DNA of 61,783 nt from an uncultured Paraglaciecola sp. Its GTDB lineage: Bacteria; Pseudomonadota; Gammaproteobacteria; Enterobacterales; Alteromonadaceae. The DNA lies in contig NZ_CAJWCF010000009.1 in NCBI RefSeq assembly GCF_913020055.1, positions 1-61,783 on the forward strand, given 5' to 3'. A program made the position numbers and the translations under genes. Positions 18,176-27,828 of the stretch are shown piece after piece. Each line of letters opens with the position of its first letter. Position 1 is the stretch's first letter. The notes under the pieces are model-generated. The model worked only from the letters and a program-made list of their open reading frames with translations, was not told the origin of the DNA and made no database searches.

Positions 18176-18742
18176 CTAGCCAATACGCGACAATTTTAGC
18201 ACCTTGCGCATATCCGACAAAATATCTCGACTATGCAGTATCGCCTGCTCTTTATCGATGTGTAATGGGTAACGTAAAATCACATTATCTAGCGTATCAC
18301 CTATGAAAATACCATCTGTAGGGTTTTCTTTAAACACTTGTTGCAGACTTTTTAAGTCAGTATTCAATAAACGAATGTTTGTTTTTTCTTTGAGTAAGGT
18401 TAGCTGTGCAAGATTACTCTTTTCATGGATGATGACTACCACCTCAGCTCGGTCACTCTCTTTGCCTAAAGCGCTACGTACTTGAGCGATGCTGTATAAA
18501 GCATTCTCACAATCCACGGCACATGTTTCAGGCAATACGTAAATTAATTTCCACTTGGGTTCGTGCTTTGATGTTTGCAAGGTAGTCATGTCTACTGGTG
18601 GCGATATTAGCTCACCTTTATTGGTAGCAGCTTGGTTAAACCAACCATTATCTAATGCTAGCTTAGCCAGTAATACGGGCAGTATAAAAACCGCAGCTAG
18701 GAGCAACATCATCATTTTATTGTTTTTTTTAGTGGTACTCAC
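18176..18742 (-). CDS. Membrane-anchored thioredoxin-like protein of the oxidase assembly cluster
   Basis: 188 residues with one N-terminal membrane anchor (MMLLLAAVFILPVLLA) and a periplasmic domain. The domain begins with WKLIYVLPETCAVDC, that is Cys74-x3-Cys78, the same spacing as the copper-binding motif of SCO proteins, in a similar place after a beta strand. The SCO histidine is not evident. The protein is unnamed, but homologues sit between surf1 and ctaA in related bacteria from general knowledge of this cluster. A copper or thiol role in oxidase assembly is plausible. Its ATG overlaps the surf1 stop (4-base overlap). Confidence 0.7.
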   Translation of the reverse strand: MSTTKKNNKMMMLLLAAVFILPVLLAKLALDNGWFNQAATNKGELISPPVDMTTLQTSKHEPKWKLIYVLPETCAVDCENALYSIAQVRSALGKESDRAEVVVIIHEKSNLAQLTLLKEKTNIRLLNTDLKSLQQVFKENPTDGIFIGDTLDNVILRYPLHIDKEQAILHSRDILSDMRKVLKLSRIG

Positions 18743-19461
18743 TTCTTGTTCCTTTTTAACTTATTTCTTTGAGCAATAATAAATACTGCTAGCGCAGCAA
18801 ATCCTAGCAAATACCATTGTACGGCATAAGCCATATGTTTTTCTGGTGCCATTACTACAGGCTGCCAATTTCTAACAAATTTTGAAGTTTCCTGTGCATT
18901 TAATAACACCACAAAAGGTAATACCTCCTGTTTATAGTGTTGCTGAATAACCTTGAGATCTGTTTGTTGTAACACTTTTGGCCACTCACCATCAACCAGC
19001 GCGGTTTCTTTTACCATGGCATTATTCAATGGTAAGGATATGACTCCCGCATAATGTGCTTTTTCCGCTTCAATAAGAATACTGGGCAAGATGTCTCGGC
19101 TATTGGTTGCTGCTACCCACCCGAAGTTGGCAATTACTGTGCCTGAGCTTGTTTGCAATGGCACTAAAACTTGGTAACCCACTCGGCCTTGTTGGATCTT
19201 ATTATCCAATAAAAAATATCGATTTGATTCCGCCGCACCTTCAAAGTTAACTGGCATATCCAGTACTTCGCCAATATTACCGCTTAAAATTTGTTGTAAA
19301 CCAACTTGCTCAGTTTTAGCACTGCGTTCCATAGCCAATAAACGCTCTGTTTTTTGTTCGGCTCTTTGTAATTGCCAATTACCTAGAGCAAACATAATGA
19401 CAACGCAGATAAAAGTTATTAAGGTAGCGACAACGGGTAAACGTGTTAAAAAAGTCCACAT
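18739..19461 (-). CDS. SURF1 family cytochrome oxidase assembly protein
   Basis: 240 residues with membrane helices at both ends (residues about 8-28 and 215-235) and a soluble periplasmic loop between, the SURF1 layout. Conserved pieces include LGNWQLQRAEQK near the start, RYFLLDNKIQQGRVGYQVLVPL and VANFGWV in the middle, and HMAYAVQWYLLG before the last helix. SURF1 assists heme a3 insertion into subunit I. It is the first gene of the leftward surf1-unknown-ctaA-ctaB-SCO cluster. Confidence 0.92.
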   Translation of the reverse strand: MWTFLTRLPVVATLITFICVVIMFALGNWQLQRAEQKTERLLAMERSAKTEQVGLQQILSGNIGEVLDMPVNFEGAAESNRYFLLDNKIQQGRVGYQVLVPLQTSSGTVIANFGWVAATNSRDILPSILIEAEKAHYAGVISLPLNNAMVKETALVDGEWPKVLQQTDLKVIQQHYKQEVLPFVVLLNAQETSKFVRNWQPVVMAPEKHMAYAVQWYLLGFAALAVFIIAQRNKLKRNKK

Positions 19462-19492
19462 AACAACTCAAAATATCTTTAGGAGTAAATAG

Positions 19493-19702
19493 ATGTTAAT
19501 CAAAATACTTGTTGGCGGGTTACTATTATTTATGGTGTTCAACTTATTTAAAGCCATGATGATAATGCTCAAAAACGATCCCGACAGTCCCCCTATGAGT
19601 AAATTTATTGGTCGAAGGGTTCTAACATCGGCCATTATTGTTGGCCTTATATTGCTTGCTGTAGCGACTGGACTAATCACACCTAATCCAACTCCACACT
19701 AA
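19493..19702 (+). CDS. DUF2909 twin-transmembrane protein
   Basis: 69 residues with two hydrophobic helices separated by KNDPDSPPMSKFIGRRVL, the pattern of DUF2909 small membrane proteins found with cytochrome oxidase genes. Function unknown. It is transcribed rightward between the leftward surf1 and coxC units, 31 bases from the surf1 start, so the two share a divergent promoter region. AGGAG precedes the ATG. Confidence 0.8.
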   Translation: MLIKILVGGLLLFMVFNLFKAMMIMLKNDPDSPPMSKFIGRRVLTSAIIVGLILLAVATGLITPNPTPH

Positions 19703-19710
19703 TAAATATA

Positions 19711-19734
19711 AAAAGCCACTGCAATGCAGTGGCT
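19711..19734 (-). terminator. Terminator of the cox operon
   Basis: Stem AGCCACTG/CAGTGGCT with a 5-base loop. On the minus strand it is followed by TTTTTATATTT, as expected for termination after coxC. On the plus strand the tail is weaker, though it also lies just past the DUF2909 gene. Confidence 0.75.
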
Positions 19735-19756
19735 CATAAAAACAATTGAAACGTTG

Positions 19757-20638
19757 CTAAAAGATATAAACAACAGCAAATAATATCACCCAAACCACAT
19801 CAACAAAATGCCAATACCAGCTAGCGGCCATAAAGGCAAAATGATTGTCTGGGGTAAAGTGTCCTTTCATAATTCGCATTAGCATTATAAGGAGAATTAT
19901 CGCACCTAGGGTAACGTGAAATCCATGAAAACCTGTCAATAGAAAGAAAGTATTACCATAAACACCAGACTCTAATGTCAAATTCAAGTCATTATAGGCA
20001 TGCACGTATTCTTGTATCTGTAATCCAACAAATATAAAGCCAAGCAATACTGTTAGTCCAAGCATTAACTTCAATTTACCACGATTATTTTGTTCAAGAG
20101 CTACATGAGCAAAGTGACAAGTGACCGATGAACTAAGCAGTAATATAGTGTTGTATAAAGGTAGACCTGTCCAAGGCATAGCTTCTGTTGTTGTTCCATC
20201 AGGAGTAACAACTAAAGGCCAGATAGCTTCAAATGCTGGCCACAAGACTTCGCCAGTCATATCGTTATTAGACGCACCGCCTAACCAAGGTACTGAAATA
20301 AACCTTGCGTAGAACAATGCTCCAAAGAACGCACCAAAAAACATCACTTCAGAAAAGATAAACCAAGCCATACCCTGACGATATGAACGCCCCAATTGCG
20401 CACTATACATGCCGCTCATGGATTCGTGTATTTGATTTCTAAACCAACCAACTAACATAAATATTAAAACTAAAAAGCCAGCACCTAATATGTAAGCGCC
20501 GTAACCCTCTTTACCACGGGTACTTTCAATTACAAAATTTCCAGCCCCAACCGCCATTAAAAATAAAGCGACAGCGCCCATAAAAGGCCAAGGACTTTCA
20601 GCGGGAACATAGTACTTTTCGTATTCTTTTTCTGACAT
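19757..20638 (-). CDS. coxC: Cytochrome c oxidase subunit III
   Basis: 293 residues from the ATG at 20638, chosen over an in-frame start 7 codons upstream because AAGGAG lies just before it. Seven membrane helices. Typical subunit III segments include ESPWPFMGAVALF, FIFSEVMFFGAFFGALFYAR, HFAHVALEQNNRGK and a final MAASWYWHFVDVVWVILFAVVY. It stabilises the catalytic core of the aa3-type oxidase in the inner membrane. It follows ctaG (17 bases between) and ends the coxB-coxA-ctaG-coxC operon before a terminator. Confidence 0.96.
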   Translation of the reverse strand: MSEKEYEKYYVPAESPWPFMGAVALFLMAVGAGNFVIESTRGKEGYGAYILGAGFLVLIFMLVGWFRNQIHESMSGMYSAQLGRSYRQGMAWFIFSEVMFFGAFFGALFYARFISVPWLGGASNNDMTGEVLWPAFEAIWPLVVTPDGTTTEAMPWTGLPLYNTILLLSSSVTCHFAHVALEQNNRGKLKLMLGLTVLLGFIFVGLQIQEYVHAYNDLNLTLESGVYGNTFFLLTGFHGFHVTLGAIILLIMLMRIMKGHFTPDNHFAFMAASWYWHFVDVVWVILFAVVYIF

Positions 20639-20655
20639 TGTGTTCTCCTTCGTTC

Positions 20656-21213
20656 TCAATTCATAGCAACAACATCTGCTGAAGCAGTGACGTTGTATAG
20701 AGTATATTGCACAGTAAAATAAGTAATATCTTCAGGCAGTTGAGGATCGACATAAAATTGCATAGGCATCAACAATTCCTCCCCTGCTTGTAACGTTTGT
20801 TGTTCGAAACAAAAACATTCAGTTTTATTCATATATATCGCCGCTGGACCAGGCGATACCGATGGAACAGCTTGGCCCACAATTGCAGTTTTGGCTGGGT
20901 TTCGCACATAAAAGTCAACTTGGTTTAATTGTCCAGGATGTACTTTAACTTGCCTAGTTTCGGCTCGAAACTCCCATGGCATACCTGTATTGCTGCGAGT
21001 AATAAAATCAACAGTAATCAATCGGCTTTCGTCAATTTCTACCGATTCATACACGGCAGCGACGTCTGACGTTTTGCCATTAATACCTAACGCATCACAA
21101 AGCACGTCGTAAAGTGGTACAAGAGCAAAACCAAAACCAAACATGCCCACAACGATGGCTAATAACTTAACCACCATTTTATTGTTTTTGCTTTGTGAGC
21201 TTGGACTATTCAT
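20656..21213 (-). CDS. ctaG: Cytochrome c oxidase assembly protein CtaG/Cox11
   Basis: 185 residues with one N-terminal membrane helix and a periplasmic immunoglobulin-like domain. The copper-binding motif CFCFEQQTL is present. It delivers copper to the CuB centre of subunit I. It lies directly between subunit I and III genes, as in many proteobacteria. Confidence 0.95.
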   Translation of the reverse strand: MNSPSSQSKNNKMVVKLLAIVVGMFGFGFALVPLYDVLCDALGINGKTSDVAAVYESVEIDESRLITVDFITRSNTGMPWEFRAETRQVKVHPGQLNQVDFYVRNPAKTAIVGQAVPSVSPGPAAIYMNKTECFCFEQQTLQAGEELLMPMQFYVDPQLPEDITYFTVQYTLYNVTASADVVAMN

Positions 21214-21230
21214 AAAAACTGACTTTTGCC

Positions 21231-22838
21231 TTATTTAACAACAGGTGGTGTTTCAAAACTGTGATAAGGCGCTGGAGAAGGAATTTCCCACTCTAGACCT
21301 TCGGCTCCTTCCCATACTTGGGCAGACACAGGCTCACCTTGTTTTTTACAGGCTTTAATAAGCAATGCTAAGAAGATAAGTTGTGATAAACCAAAGGCAA
21401 AACCACCAATACTGATCCACTTATTAAAGTCTGCAAACTGTAATGCATAATCTGGAATACGACGAGGCATACCAGCTAAGCCAACAAAGTGCATAGGGAA
21501 GAACAACACATTAACCGAAACCAATGAGCACCAGAAATGCCATTTAGCTAAGCCAATATGGAACATTTTTCCAGTCCACTTGGGTAACCAATAATACACA
21601 GCCGCCATAATCGAGAATATCGCACCTGTTACCAACACATAATGGAAATGTGCTACCACGAAGTAAGTATCATGATATTGGAAATCCACTGGCACTATTG
21701 CCAACATTAACCCTGACAATCCACCTATGGTAAATAACACTATAAAGGCGATTGCAAACAACATTGGCACTTCAAACGTCATAGAGCCGCGCCACATAGT
21801 CGCCACCCAATTAAAGACTTTCACCCCAGTAGGTACTGAAATCAGCATAGTAGCAAACATGAAAAACAGCTCAGCCGCTACCGGCATACCTGTTGTAAAC
21901 ATATGGTGCGCCCAAACAATAAATGACAACAATGCGATAGAAGCAGTGGCATAAACCATAGAGGCGTAACCAAATAGTGGCTTACGAGCAAAGGTTGGAA
22001 TGATTTGCGAGATAATACCAAACGCTGGCAATATCATTATGTACACTTCAGGGTGACCAAAGAACCAAAATATATGTTGGAACATAACCGGATCACCGCC
22101 ACCAGCAGCATCAAAGAAACTGGTTCCGAAGAATTTATCTGTCAGTACCATAGTGACCGCACCTGCCAACACTGGCATTACTGCAATCAACAAAAATGCG
22201 GTAATTAACCATGTCCAAACAAACAACGGCATTTTCATCCAAGTCATACCTGGCGCACGCATATTGAAAATAGTCACAATAACGTTAATCGCTCCCATTA
22301 TGGATGAAGCACCCATTATATGAACCGCGAACACAAACAGTGCCGTACCATCATTACTGTAAGTTGTCGAAAGGGGAGCGTAGAAAGTCCAACCAAAAGC
22401 AGGGCCGCCGCCTTCCATAAACAAAGATGATAAAAGAATAAGAAAAGCGAAAGGTAAAATCCAAAAGCTCCAGTTATTCATTCTAGGTAATGCCATATCT
22501 GGGGCACCTATCATCATGGGCACTAACCAGTTAGCTAAACCCGTAAAGGCCGGCATGACTGCTCCAAAAACCATAATCAGACCATGAACTGTGGTCATTT
22601 GATTAAAGAAGTTAGGATCAACTATCTGTAAACCGGGTTGAAATAACTCGGCGCGAATTACCATCGCCATTGCGCCACCAATCAAAAACATGATGAAGGC
22701 AAACCACAAGTACAAGGTACCGATATCTTTATGATTAGTGGTGTATAACCAACGTTTTATGCCTGGTGGAATATGATGTTCATGGTGTCCATCATCATGG
22801 TGATCATCAGTGTGAGTGTTTTCAGTTGCTGTTGTCAT
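21231..22838 (-). CDS. coxA: Cytochrome c oxidase subunit I
   Basis: 535 residues from the ATG at 22838 (AGGAG 9 bases ahead); a GTG two codons upstream is too close to that site. Twelve membrane helices. Heme and CuB ligands are visible in [29 protein letters not shown] (His-Tyr crosslink region), [10 protein letters not shown] and the HFHYVLVTG pair. The N-terminus is unusually rich in His and Asp ([14 protein letters not shown]). It forms the oxygen-reducing, proton-pumping core. The downstream genes ctaG and coxC complete the unit. Confidence 0.97.
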   Translation of the reverse strand: MTTATENTHTDDHHDDGHHEHHIPPGIKRWLYTTNHKDIGTLYLWFAFIMFLIGGAMAMVIRAELFQPGLQIVDPNFFNQMTTVHGLIMVFGAVMPAFTGLANWLVPMMIGAPDMALPRMNNWSFWILPFAFLILLSSLFMEGGGPAFGWTFYAPLSTTYSNDGTALFVFAVHIMGASSIMGAINVIVTIFNMRAPGMTWMKMPLFVWTWLITAFLLIAVMPVLAGAVTMVLTDKFFGTSFFDAAGGGDPVMFQHIFWFFGHPEVYIMILPAFGIISQIIPTFARKPLFGYASMVYATASIALLSFIVWAHHMFTTGMPVAAELFFMFATMLISVPTGVKVFNWVATMWRGSMTFEVPMLFAIAFIVLFTIGGLSGLMLAIVPVDFQYHDTYFVVAHFHYVLVTGAIFSIMAAVYYWLPKWTGKMFHIGLAKWHFWCSLVSVNVLFFPMHFVGLAGMPRRIPDYALQFADFNKWISIGGFAFGLSQLIFLALLIKACKKQGEPVSAQVWEGAEGLEWEIPSPAPYHSFETPPVVK

Positions 22839-22850
22839 GGTCACCTTCTC

Positions 22851-24005
22851 CTATTGTCCGTTCATGGCTGAATTGATGTCTTTAGCTTGTACTAAGTCGC
22901 CAGTATTGTTACCCCAAGCATTACGCTCGTAAGTCACAACTGCGGCAATTTCAGACATAGTTAATTGTTTTGCATAGGCTTGCATAGCAGTACCTGTCAC
23001 ACCGTTTATCAAAACATCGATGTGTTTAGGCTGGTCTTCAAGAGCAATTTGACTGCCTTTTAATGCTGGGAATACTCCCGGCAAACCTTCACCGTTTGGC
23101 ATATGACAAGCGGCACAGTTGGCGTTATATACTTTTTCACCAATGGCCATGGATTCTTCCATTGTCATATTCATAGCTAAAAGCCTTTGTTCTTCGGCTT
23201 TCGCTTGATCCTGAATAGCTTGTTGTTCTGAAATCCATTTATCATATTCAGCTGGCTCTTTGGCAACCACTACAATAGGCATAAAGCCGTGGTCTTTACC
23301 ACAAAGCTCAGCACATTGACCTCGATATACCCCAGGCTCATTGACCATTGCCCAAGCATCATTAATAAAACCAGGGTTAGCATCTTGTTTCACTGCAAAA
23401 TCTGGTACCCACCAAGCATGGATAACATCATCTGAGGTGATAAGAAAACGCACTTTTTTGCCGGTAGGGATAACTAGAGGACGGTCTACTTCGAGTAAGT
23501 AGTTTTTGCCTTTTGCTAATTTTCCAGAAATTTGTTCAGCTTGGGTGGCCATTTTTGAATAATACTCAACGTCATTATCCATATACTTATAATGCCACTT
23601 CCATTGAGAGCCGGTCACCAATACGGTCACATCAGGCTCACTTGCATCTTCCATATCAATCAGTAAATTCATTGCTGGAATAGCCATAACAATCAAAATG
23701 ATAAAGGGGATAACAGTCCAAGCAATTTCAACTTGAACATTTTCATGGAAATTAGCAGGCTTAGCACCTCTAGACTTCCTATGGAAATACATAGAGATAA
23801 ACATAGCGATAAACACACCAGCGCCAATCACTACACAGATTATAAACATCAACATATGCATGTCATAAACACCAGCACTGATGTCTGTCACGCCTTTAGT
23901 CATGTTTAGCTGGTATTGCTCAATTTGATCATTCGTTTCTGCAAACACTGGCGCTGTCATCAATGCAGTTAGCATAGTTCCAACTTTGAACAAAATTCTC
24001 TTCAC
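22851..24005 (-). CDS. coxB: Cytochrome c oxidase subunit II with fused cytochrome c
   Basis: 384 residues from a GTG at 24005, preceded by GAGG at the correct spacing, which begins a clean signal peptide (KRILFKV...TAPVFA). Two membrane helices follow, then the CuA cupredoxin domain (SQWKWHYKYM; CAELCGKDHGFMPI). A C-terminal cytochrome c domain with CAACHMPNGEG and a distal Met region gives a caa3-like layout. The fused heme domain should take electrons from cytochrome c and pass them to CuA. An ATG 4 codons further upstream is an alternative start. First gene of the cox operon. Confidence 0.94.
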   Translation of the reverse strand: MKRILFKVGTMLTALMTAPVFAETNDQIEQYQLNMTKGVTDISAGVYDMHMLMFIICVVIGAGVFIAMFISMYFHRKSRGAKPANFHENVQVEIAWTVIPFIILIVMAIPAMNLLIDMEDASEPDVTVLVTGSQWKWHYKYMDNDVEYYSKMATQAEQISGKLAKGKNYLLEVDRPLVIPTGKKVRFLITSDDVIHAWWVPDFAVKQDANPGFINDAWAMVNEPGVYRGQCAELCGKDHGFMPIVVVAKEPAEYDKWISEQQAIQDQAKAEEQRLLAMNMTMEESMAIGEKVYNANCAACHMPNGEGLPGVFPALKGSQIALEDQPKHIDVLINGVTGTAMQAYAKQLTMSEIAAVVTYERNAWGNNTGDLVQAKDINSAMNGQ

Positions 24006-24288
24006 ATGGCACCTCATATACGTTAAACGTACTTTTTTATTTTTCACTAAAACACTCACTCCAAAACAGTAAAAACTGTTACTTGAGTTAACGCCTAGTT
24101 AATTTATTGTTATTTTTTGCTACTGGGATGTTAAGGGTCGCTCATTTAATAGCGTCTAGTCTAGCTTTTTTATTTAACTTACAACCAACTGATTATTTTT
24201 TAAACACAAAATTGTTAATAAATGAAAAATAAAGGAAATAAAGAGGTAAAAGACAATATAAAAGGTAAAAAGAGGTGAAAATGGAATA

Positions 24289-24312
24289 GCGCATTATTCT
24301 AAAATAACGCGC
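24289..24312 (-). terminator. Possible terminator after lexA
   Basis: Near-perfect stem GCGCATTATT/AATAACGCGC (one mismatch) with a CTAA loop, 11 bases past the lexA stop. The T-run that follows on the minus strand is poor, so this may be a weak terminator or an mRNA 3' hairpin. Confidence 0.4.
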
Positions 24313-24322
24313 CGCAGTTTTA

Positions 24323-24946
24323 TTACATCCAATCGGCGTTACGAATAACTCCTACTGCGATGCCTTCAATATTGAAAGGCTGGGTTGCCAAATCAACCTT
24401 GATTGGAGAAAACGCCTCATTTTCTGCATGTAGCAAAACCTGTCGGCCTTTTTTCTCGAGTCGCTTCACTGTCACGTCTTCATCTACTCTAGCGACAACA
24501 ACCTGACCATTGTGCACATCTGTTGTGCGATGAACAGCCAACAAATCGCCGTCCAAAATACCAATGTCTTTCATGCTCATACCATCTACTCGCAGTAAAA
24601 AGTCAGCACTGGGTTTAAACAAGCTAGGATCCACTCGATAATGTCCCTCGATATGTTCTTGGGCTAAAATCGGTTCACCAGCAGCAACACGACCAATCAA
24701 TGGCAAACCAAGTTCTTCTAGCTGGTCCTCAAGAGGTGTATTCAATTTAATACCGCGAGAGGTGCCAGGCAATATTTCAATGACCCCTTTACGCGCTAAC
24801 GCTTTTAAATGTTCTTCTGCAGCATTAGCAGATTTAAAACCTAATTCCCGAGCAATCTCTGCGCGAGTAGGTGGCATACCAGTATCCAACATCGTATTTT
24901 TGATTAGTTGAAGTACTTCTTCTTGTCGTGCAGTTAGTGGACGCAT
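24323..24946 (-). CDS. lexA: LexA SOS repressor
   Basis: 207 residues. N-terminal winged helix-turn-helix (residues 1-70: [30 protein letters not shown]). The Ala-Gly cleavage site is in GRVAAGEP, and the catalytic Ser is in DGMSMKDIG with the Lys in [12 protein letters not shown], a complete self-cleaving repressor. It represses DNA damage genes until RecA-stimulated self-cleavage. Two SOS boxes lie directly upstream, as expected for autoregulation. Neighbourhood with plsB (divergent) resembles the E. coli plsB-dgkA-lexA region. Confidence 0.97.
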   Translation of the reverse strand: MRPLTARQEEVLQLIKNTMLDTGMPPTRAEIARELGFKSANAAEEHLKALARKGVIEILPGTSRGIKLNTPLEDQLEELGLPLIGRVAAGEPILAQEHIEGHYRVDPSLFKPSADFLLRVDGMSMKDIGILDGDLLAVHRTTDVHNGQVVVARVDEDVTVKRLEKKGRQVLLHAENEAFSPIKVDLATQPFNIEGIAVGVIRNADWM

Positions 24947-24953
24947 AAACAGC

Positions 24954-24969
24954 CTGTTTTTCTATACAG
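24954..24969. promoter_or_regulatory. LexA box 1 (SOS box)
   Basis: CTGTTTTTCTATACAG, a perfect CTGT-N8-ACAG match, only 8 bases upstream of the lexA start codon. It implies direct autorepression. Confidence 0.85.
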
Positions 24970-24972
24970 TTA

Positions 24973-24988
24973 GTGTGAGTATATACAG
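24973..24988. promoter_or_regulatory. LexA box 2 (SOS box)
   Basis: GTGTGAGTATATACAG, one mismatch from CTGT-N8-ACAG, three bases beyond box 1. The tandem arrangement resembles the double operator in front of E. coli lexA. Confidence 0.75.
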
Positions 24989-25362
24989 TTATTACTAGAT
25001 CTCAAATAAACTTAATTAAAGTTTGAGTGTATGGAATTCGAATAGCTAAAATAAATTTTGCTACCCAGCTATTATGTAGGCATAAGAGGCACTATTTCAT
25101 GACCTTAAAATAGTTGAACCCAAGGCCAAAAATCGAACTTTTTAGTATTAAATAGTTCTGTAGTGAAACAAGCTAACCTTATGTAAATTATATTCCGTTC
25201 TATCAAAGTATTAAAAAACTATAAATGGCAGACCATAATTTTAAGGGCTAACAGTTTGCTCTAAAGGCTGCTATTTATGCTTGCTGTGACTTCACATGTA
25301 CGCAAAACCCTTAGCGCCATGTTATGCTGCGCCGGTTTTTATTAGTTAAGGTAAATATCTTC
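24989..25362. other. lexA-plsB divergent intergenic region
   Basis: About 370 bases without a convincing gene. It should hold the plsB promoter. An in-frame ATG at 25324 extends the plsB frame but aligns poorly with the family and lacks a good ribosome site. Nothing else was recognised. Confidence 0.4.
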
Positions 25363-27798
25363 ATGGTGTGGCTGGATAATATACTCCGTGCAATCATTAC
25401 AGTTCCGGTAAAGTGGCTGGTAAAAGCCAATAGCATTCCCGTTGATTTAGAAAGCGAATTAGGGATCGATAAATCTAAAAACATTATTTATCTGCTGCGT
25501 ACCCACTCAGTTACCGATCTTTTAGCATTAAAAATGTCTACTGATGCGCTTGGTTTACCAAAACCCACCGGAAAAATCTCGCTAGATGGCCAAGATCACC
25601 GCAGATGCTTATTTTTGCAAGAACCCCGTTCGGTTTTGAAAAAGAGCGTTAAAAGTACTCATATCGCAGATGATATTTCCAGCCTATTTAAATTGCATCA
25701 TCACAACCCTGAATTGGATATACAAATTATCCCAGTTTCAATTTTTTGGGGACGCGCGCCTGGTAAAAAATCATCCAGTTGGTCAGATCTCATCGCCAAT
25801 CAGGTCTCACCCAGTTGGTTACGTAAATTTTTTATTGTGCTGTTTTTAGGTCGCGACAATTTTGTTTGTTATAGCAAAGCTGTGTCTTCAAAAACAATGG
25901 CTAACCTAAAGGGCAATGAGGAAGAACTTGCGCATAAATTTATACGATTGGCTGGTACGCACTTTCATCGTCGACAGCAAAGTATAACGGGGCCAACTCT
26001 TTTAGATAGGCAAGAGTTGCGTAATAGTTTACTCGGCGCAAAATCAGTTAGACGGGCAATTGTCGACGAGGCTCGGACTAAAAAAATCACTCATCAACAG
26101 GCCAGACAACAAGCCCAAAAATATATTAATGAAATTGCCGCAGATTATCGCGAAGGCCTGATCCGATTAGCAGAACGCATACTTGGGAAAGTTTGGAACA
26201 AAATTTATAACGGTATTGAAGTAAAACACGCAGACAAAGTGCGCGCCTTAGCGCAAAACGGCCACGAAATAATCTATGTACCTTGTCACCGCAGTCACAT
26301 GGATTATTTATTGCTAACTTACGTGATTTACCACCAAGGATTGGTTACTCCACATATTGCTGCAGGAATTAATTTAAATTTTCGACCCGTGGGAGGCATA
26401 TTACGCAAAGCAGGAGCGTTCTTTTTGCGTCGTAGTTTTGCCGGCAATAAACTCTATACCGCCGTATTCAGGGAGTACCTTGAATTGCTATTTAATAAAG
26501 GGTATTCGGTGAAGTATTTCCCTGAAGGCGGCAGAAGTCGCACCGGACGTTTACTACCTCCTAAAACTGGCATGTTGGCTATGACATTACAGGCGTTAGC
26601 CAAAGGGGTTAATCGCCCAGTGAGCATAGTGCCAGTTTATATTGGTTACGAACATGTGATGGAAGTTTCGAGTTACCTCAAAGAACTAAACGGCACAGGC
26701 AAGAAAAAAGAATCCTTTTTCCAAATATTTTCGGCCATTAAAAAACTTAAAAATTATGGTTACGGCTTTCTGAATTTTGGCGAACCGATCAATTTAACTA
26801 ACTACCTTGACCAGCAAGCACCCGATTGGCGAAAAGAACAAGAAGCTAATGGTGACAAAAAGCCCAAATGGCTAACGCCGGTGGTTAATGAACTTGCAAA
26901 CGATGTAATGGGTAGAATCAACCAAGCAGCTGCTGTTAGTGGCATGTCAATTTGTGCAATCTGTCTATTGTCAGCCAAAAAACATGCTATGGCTCAGTCT
27001 GAATTAGAACAAGCAATTGACCATTTTAATGAGTTGTTGAGTGATGCGCCATACAGTGATCTTGCTACACTGCCTAAAATCTCTGGAAAAAAATTATTAG
27101 AAAACACCCTAAAACTGAAAAAATTTGAAGTGTCTGAAGACAGTTTCGGCAAAATAATTTCGATTAAAAGTAAAAGCGCCGTCGCGCTGACTTATTATCG
27201 CAACAATATTTTGCACTTATTTGCCTTACCAGGGCTCATTTCAGCCATTGTATTTGCGCACAAACGTATAGCTAAAGAGCAAGTTTTACAGTTAGTTGAA
27301 AAACTGTACCCCCTATTAAAACGTGAGTTATTTATCTATATGAGTGCTGAGCAAGCAGCATCCTATAGCGAGTTATTGCTGGATAAAATGTTAGCCATGG
27401 GCTTGCTAGAACTTAATGACTCTGACATCCAGCCACCGGCGGCTAATTGTGAAGAGTTTTACTCTGCATGGTTACTTAATCGAAGCATTCAGGAAACTTT
27501 GCATCGTTATGCAGTGGTATTAACCTTATTGTCTCGTCAAGAACAAGTCAGTCGTCCACAGCTAGAAAAGAAAAGCGCTCTTTTTGCCGAAAGATTGGCC
27601 GCGCTTCACGGTATTAACTCACCCGAATTTTTCGACAAAAAAGTACTTGGGGCCTTTATCAACGCACTAAAAGAGAACGACTTGATAGAAGCTGGTGACG
27701 ATGGCCAACTGCGTCACTCAGAGCAAAGCGAAGCATTAAAAGCGGATGTGATTAACCTGATTTCACCTGAGATTGCCCAGCGTTTACAGCAGATATAG
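25363..27798 (+). CDS. plsB: Glycerol-3-phosphate acyltransferase PlsB
   Basis: 811 residues from the ATG at 25363, chosen because MVWLDNILRAIITVPVKWLVKANSIP aligns with the family N-terminus and TAAGG lies upstream. The acyltransferase block holds the HX4D motif (PCHRSHMDYLL), GAFFLRRSF, FPEGGRSRTGRLLPPKTG and IVPVYIGYE. It acylates position 1 of sn-glycerol-3-phosphate at the inner membrane, the first step of phospholipid synthesis. E. coli PlsB is 807 residues, so length agrees. The 3' end approaches the convergent kinase gene with 30 bases between. Confidence 0.95.
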   Translation: MVWLDNILRAIITVPVKWLVKANSIPVDLESELGIDKSKNIIYLLRTHSVTDLLALKMSTDALGLPKPTGKISLDGQDHRRCLFLQEPRSVLKKSVKSTHIADDISSLFKLHHHNPELDIQIIPVSIFWGRAPGKKSSSWSDLIANQVSPSWLRKFFIVLFLGRDNFVCYSKAVSSKTMANLKGNEEELAHKFIRLAGTHFHRRQQSITGPTLLDRQELRNSLLGAKSVRRAIVDEARTKKITHQQARQQAQKYINEIAADYREGLIRLAERILGKVWNKIYNGIEVKHADKVRALAQNGHEIIYVPCHRSHMDYLLLTYVIYHQGLVTPHIAAGINLNFRPVGGILRKAGAFFLRRSFAGNKLYTAVFREYLELLFNKGYSVKYFPEGGRSRTGRLLPPKTGMLAMTLQALAKGVNRPVSIVPVYIGYEHVMEVSSYLKELNGTGKKKESFFQIFSAIKKLKNYGYGFLNFGEPINLTNYLDQQAPDWRKEQEANGDKKPKWLTPVVNELANDVMGRINQAAAVSGMSICAICLLSAKKHAMAQSELEQAIDHFNELLSDAPYSDLATLPKISGKKLLENTLKLKKFEVSEDSFGKIISIKSKSAVALTYYRNNILHLFALPGLISAIVFAHKRIAKEQVLQLVEKLYPLLKRELFIYMSAEQAASYSELLLDKMLAMGLLELNDSDIQPPAANCEEFYSAWLLNRSIQETLHRYAVVLTLLSRQEQVSRPQLEKKSALFAERLAALHGINSPEFFDKKVLGAFINALKENDLIEAGDDGQLRHSEQSEALKADVINLISPEIAQRLQQI

Positions 27799-27828
27799 CG
27801 ACCAGTCACTTATATCTGCTCAGTGACC

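Noticed and set aside
27788..27820. 10-bp inverted repeat across the plsB stop (AGCAGATATA/TATATCTGCT)
   Set aside because: No T-run follows and the loop is 13 bases, so I do not call it a terminator; it may be chance.
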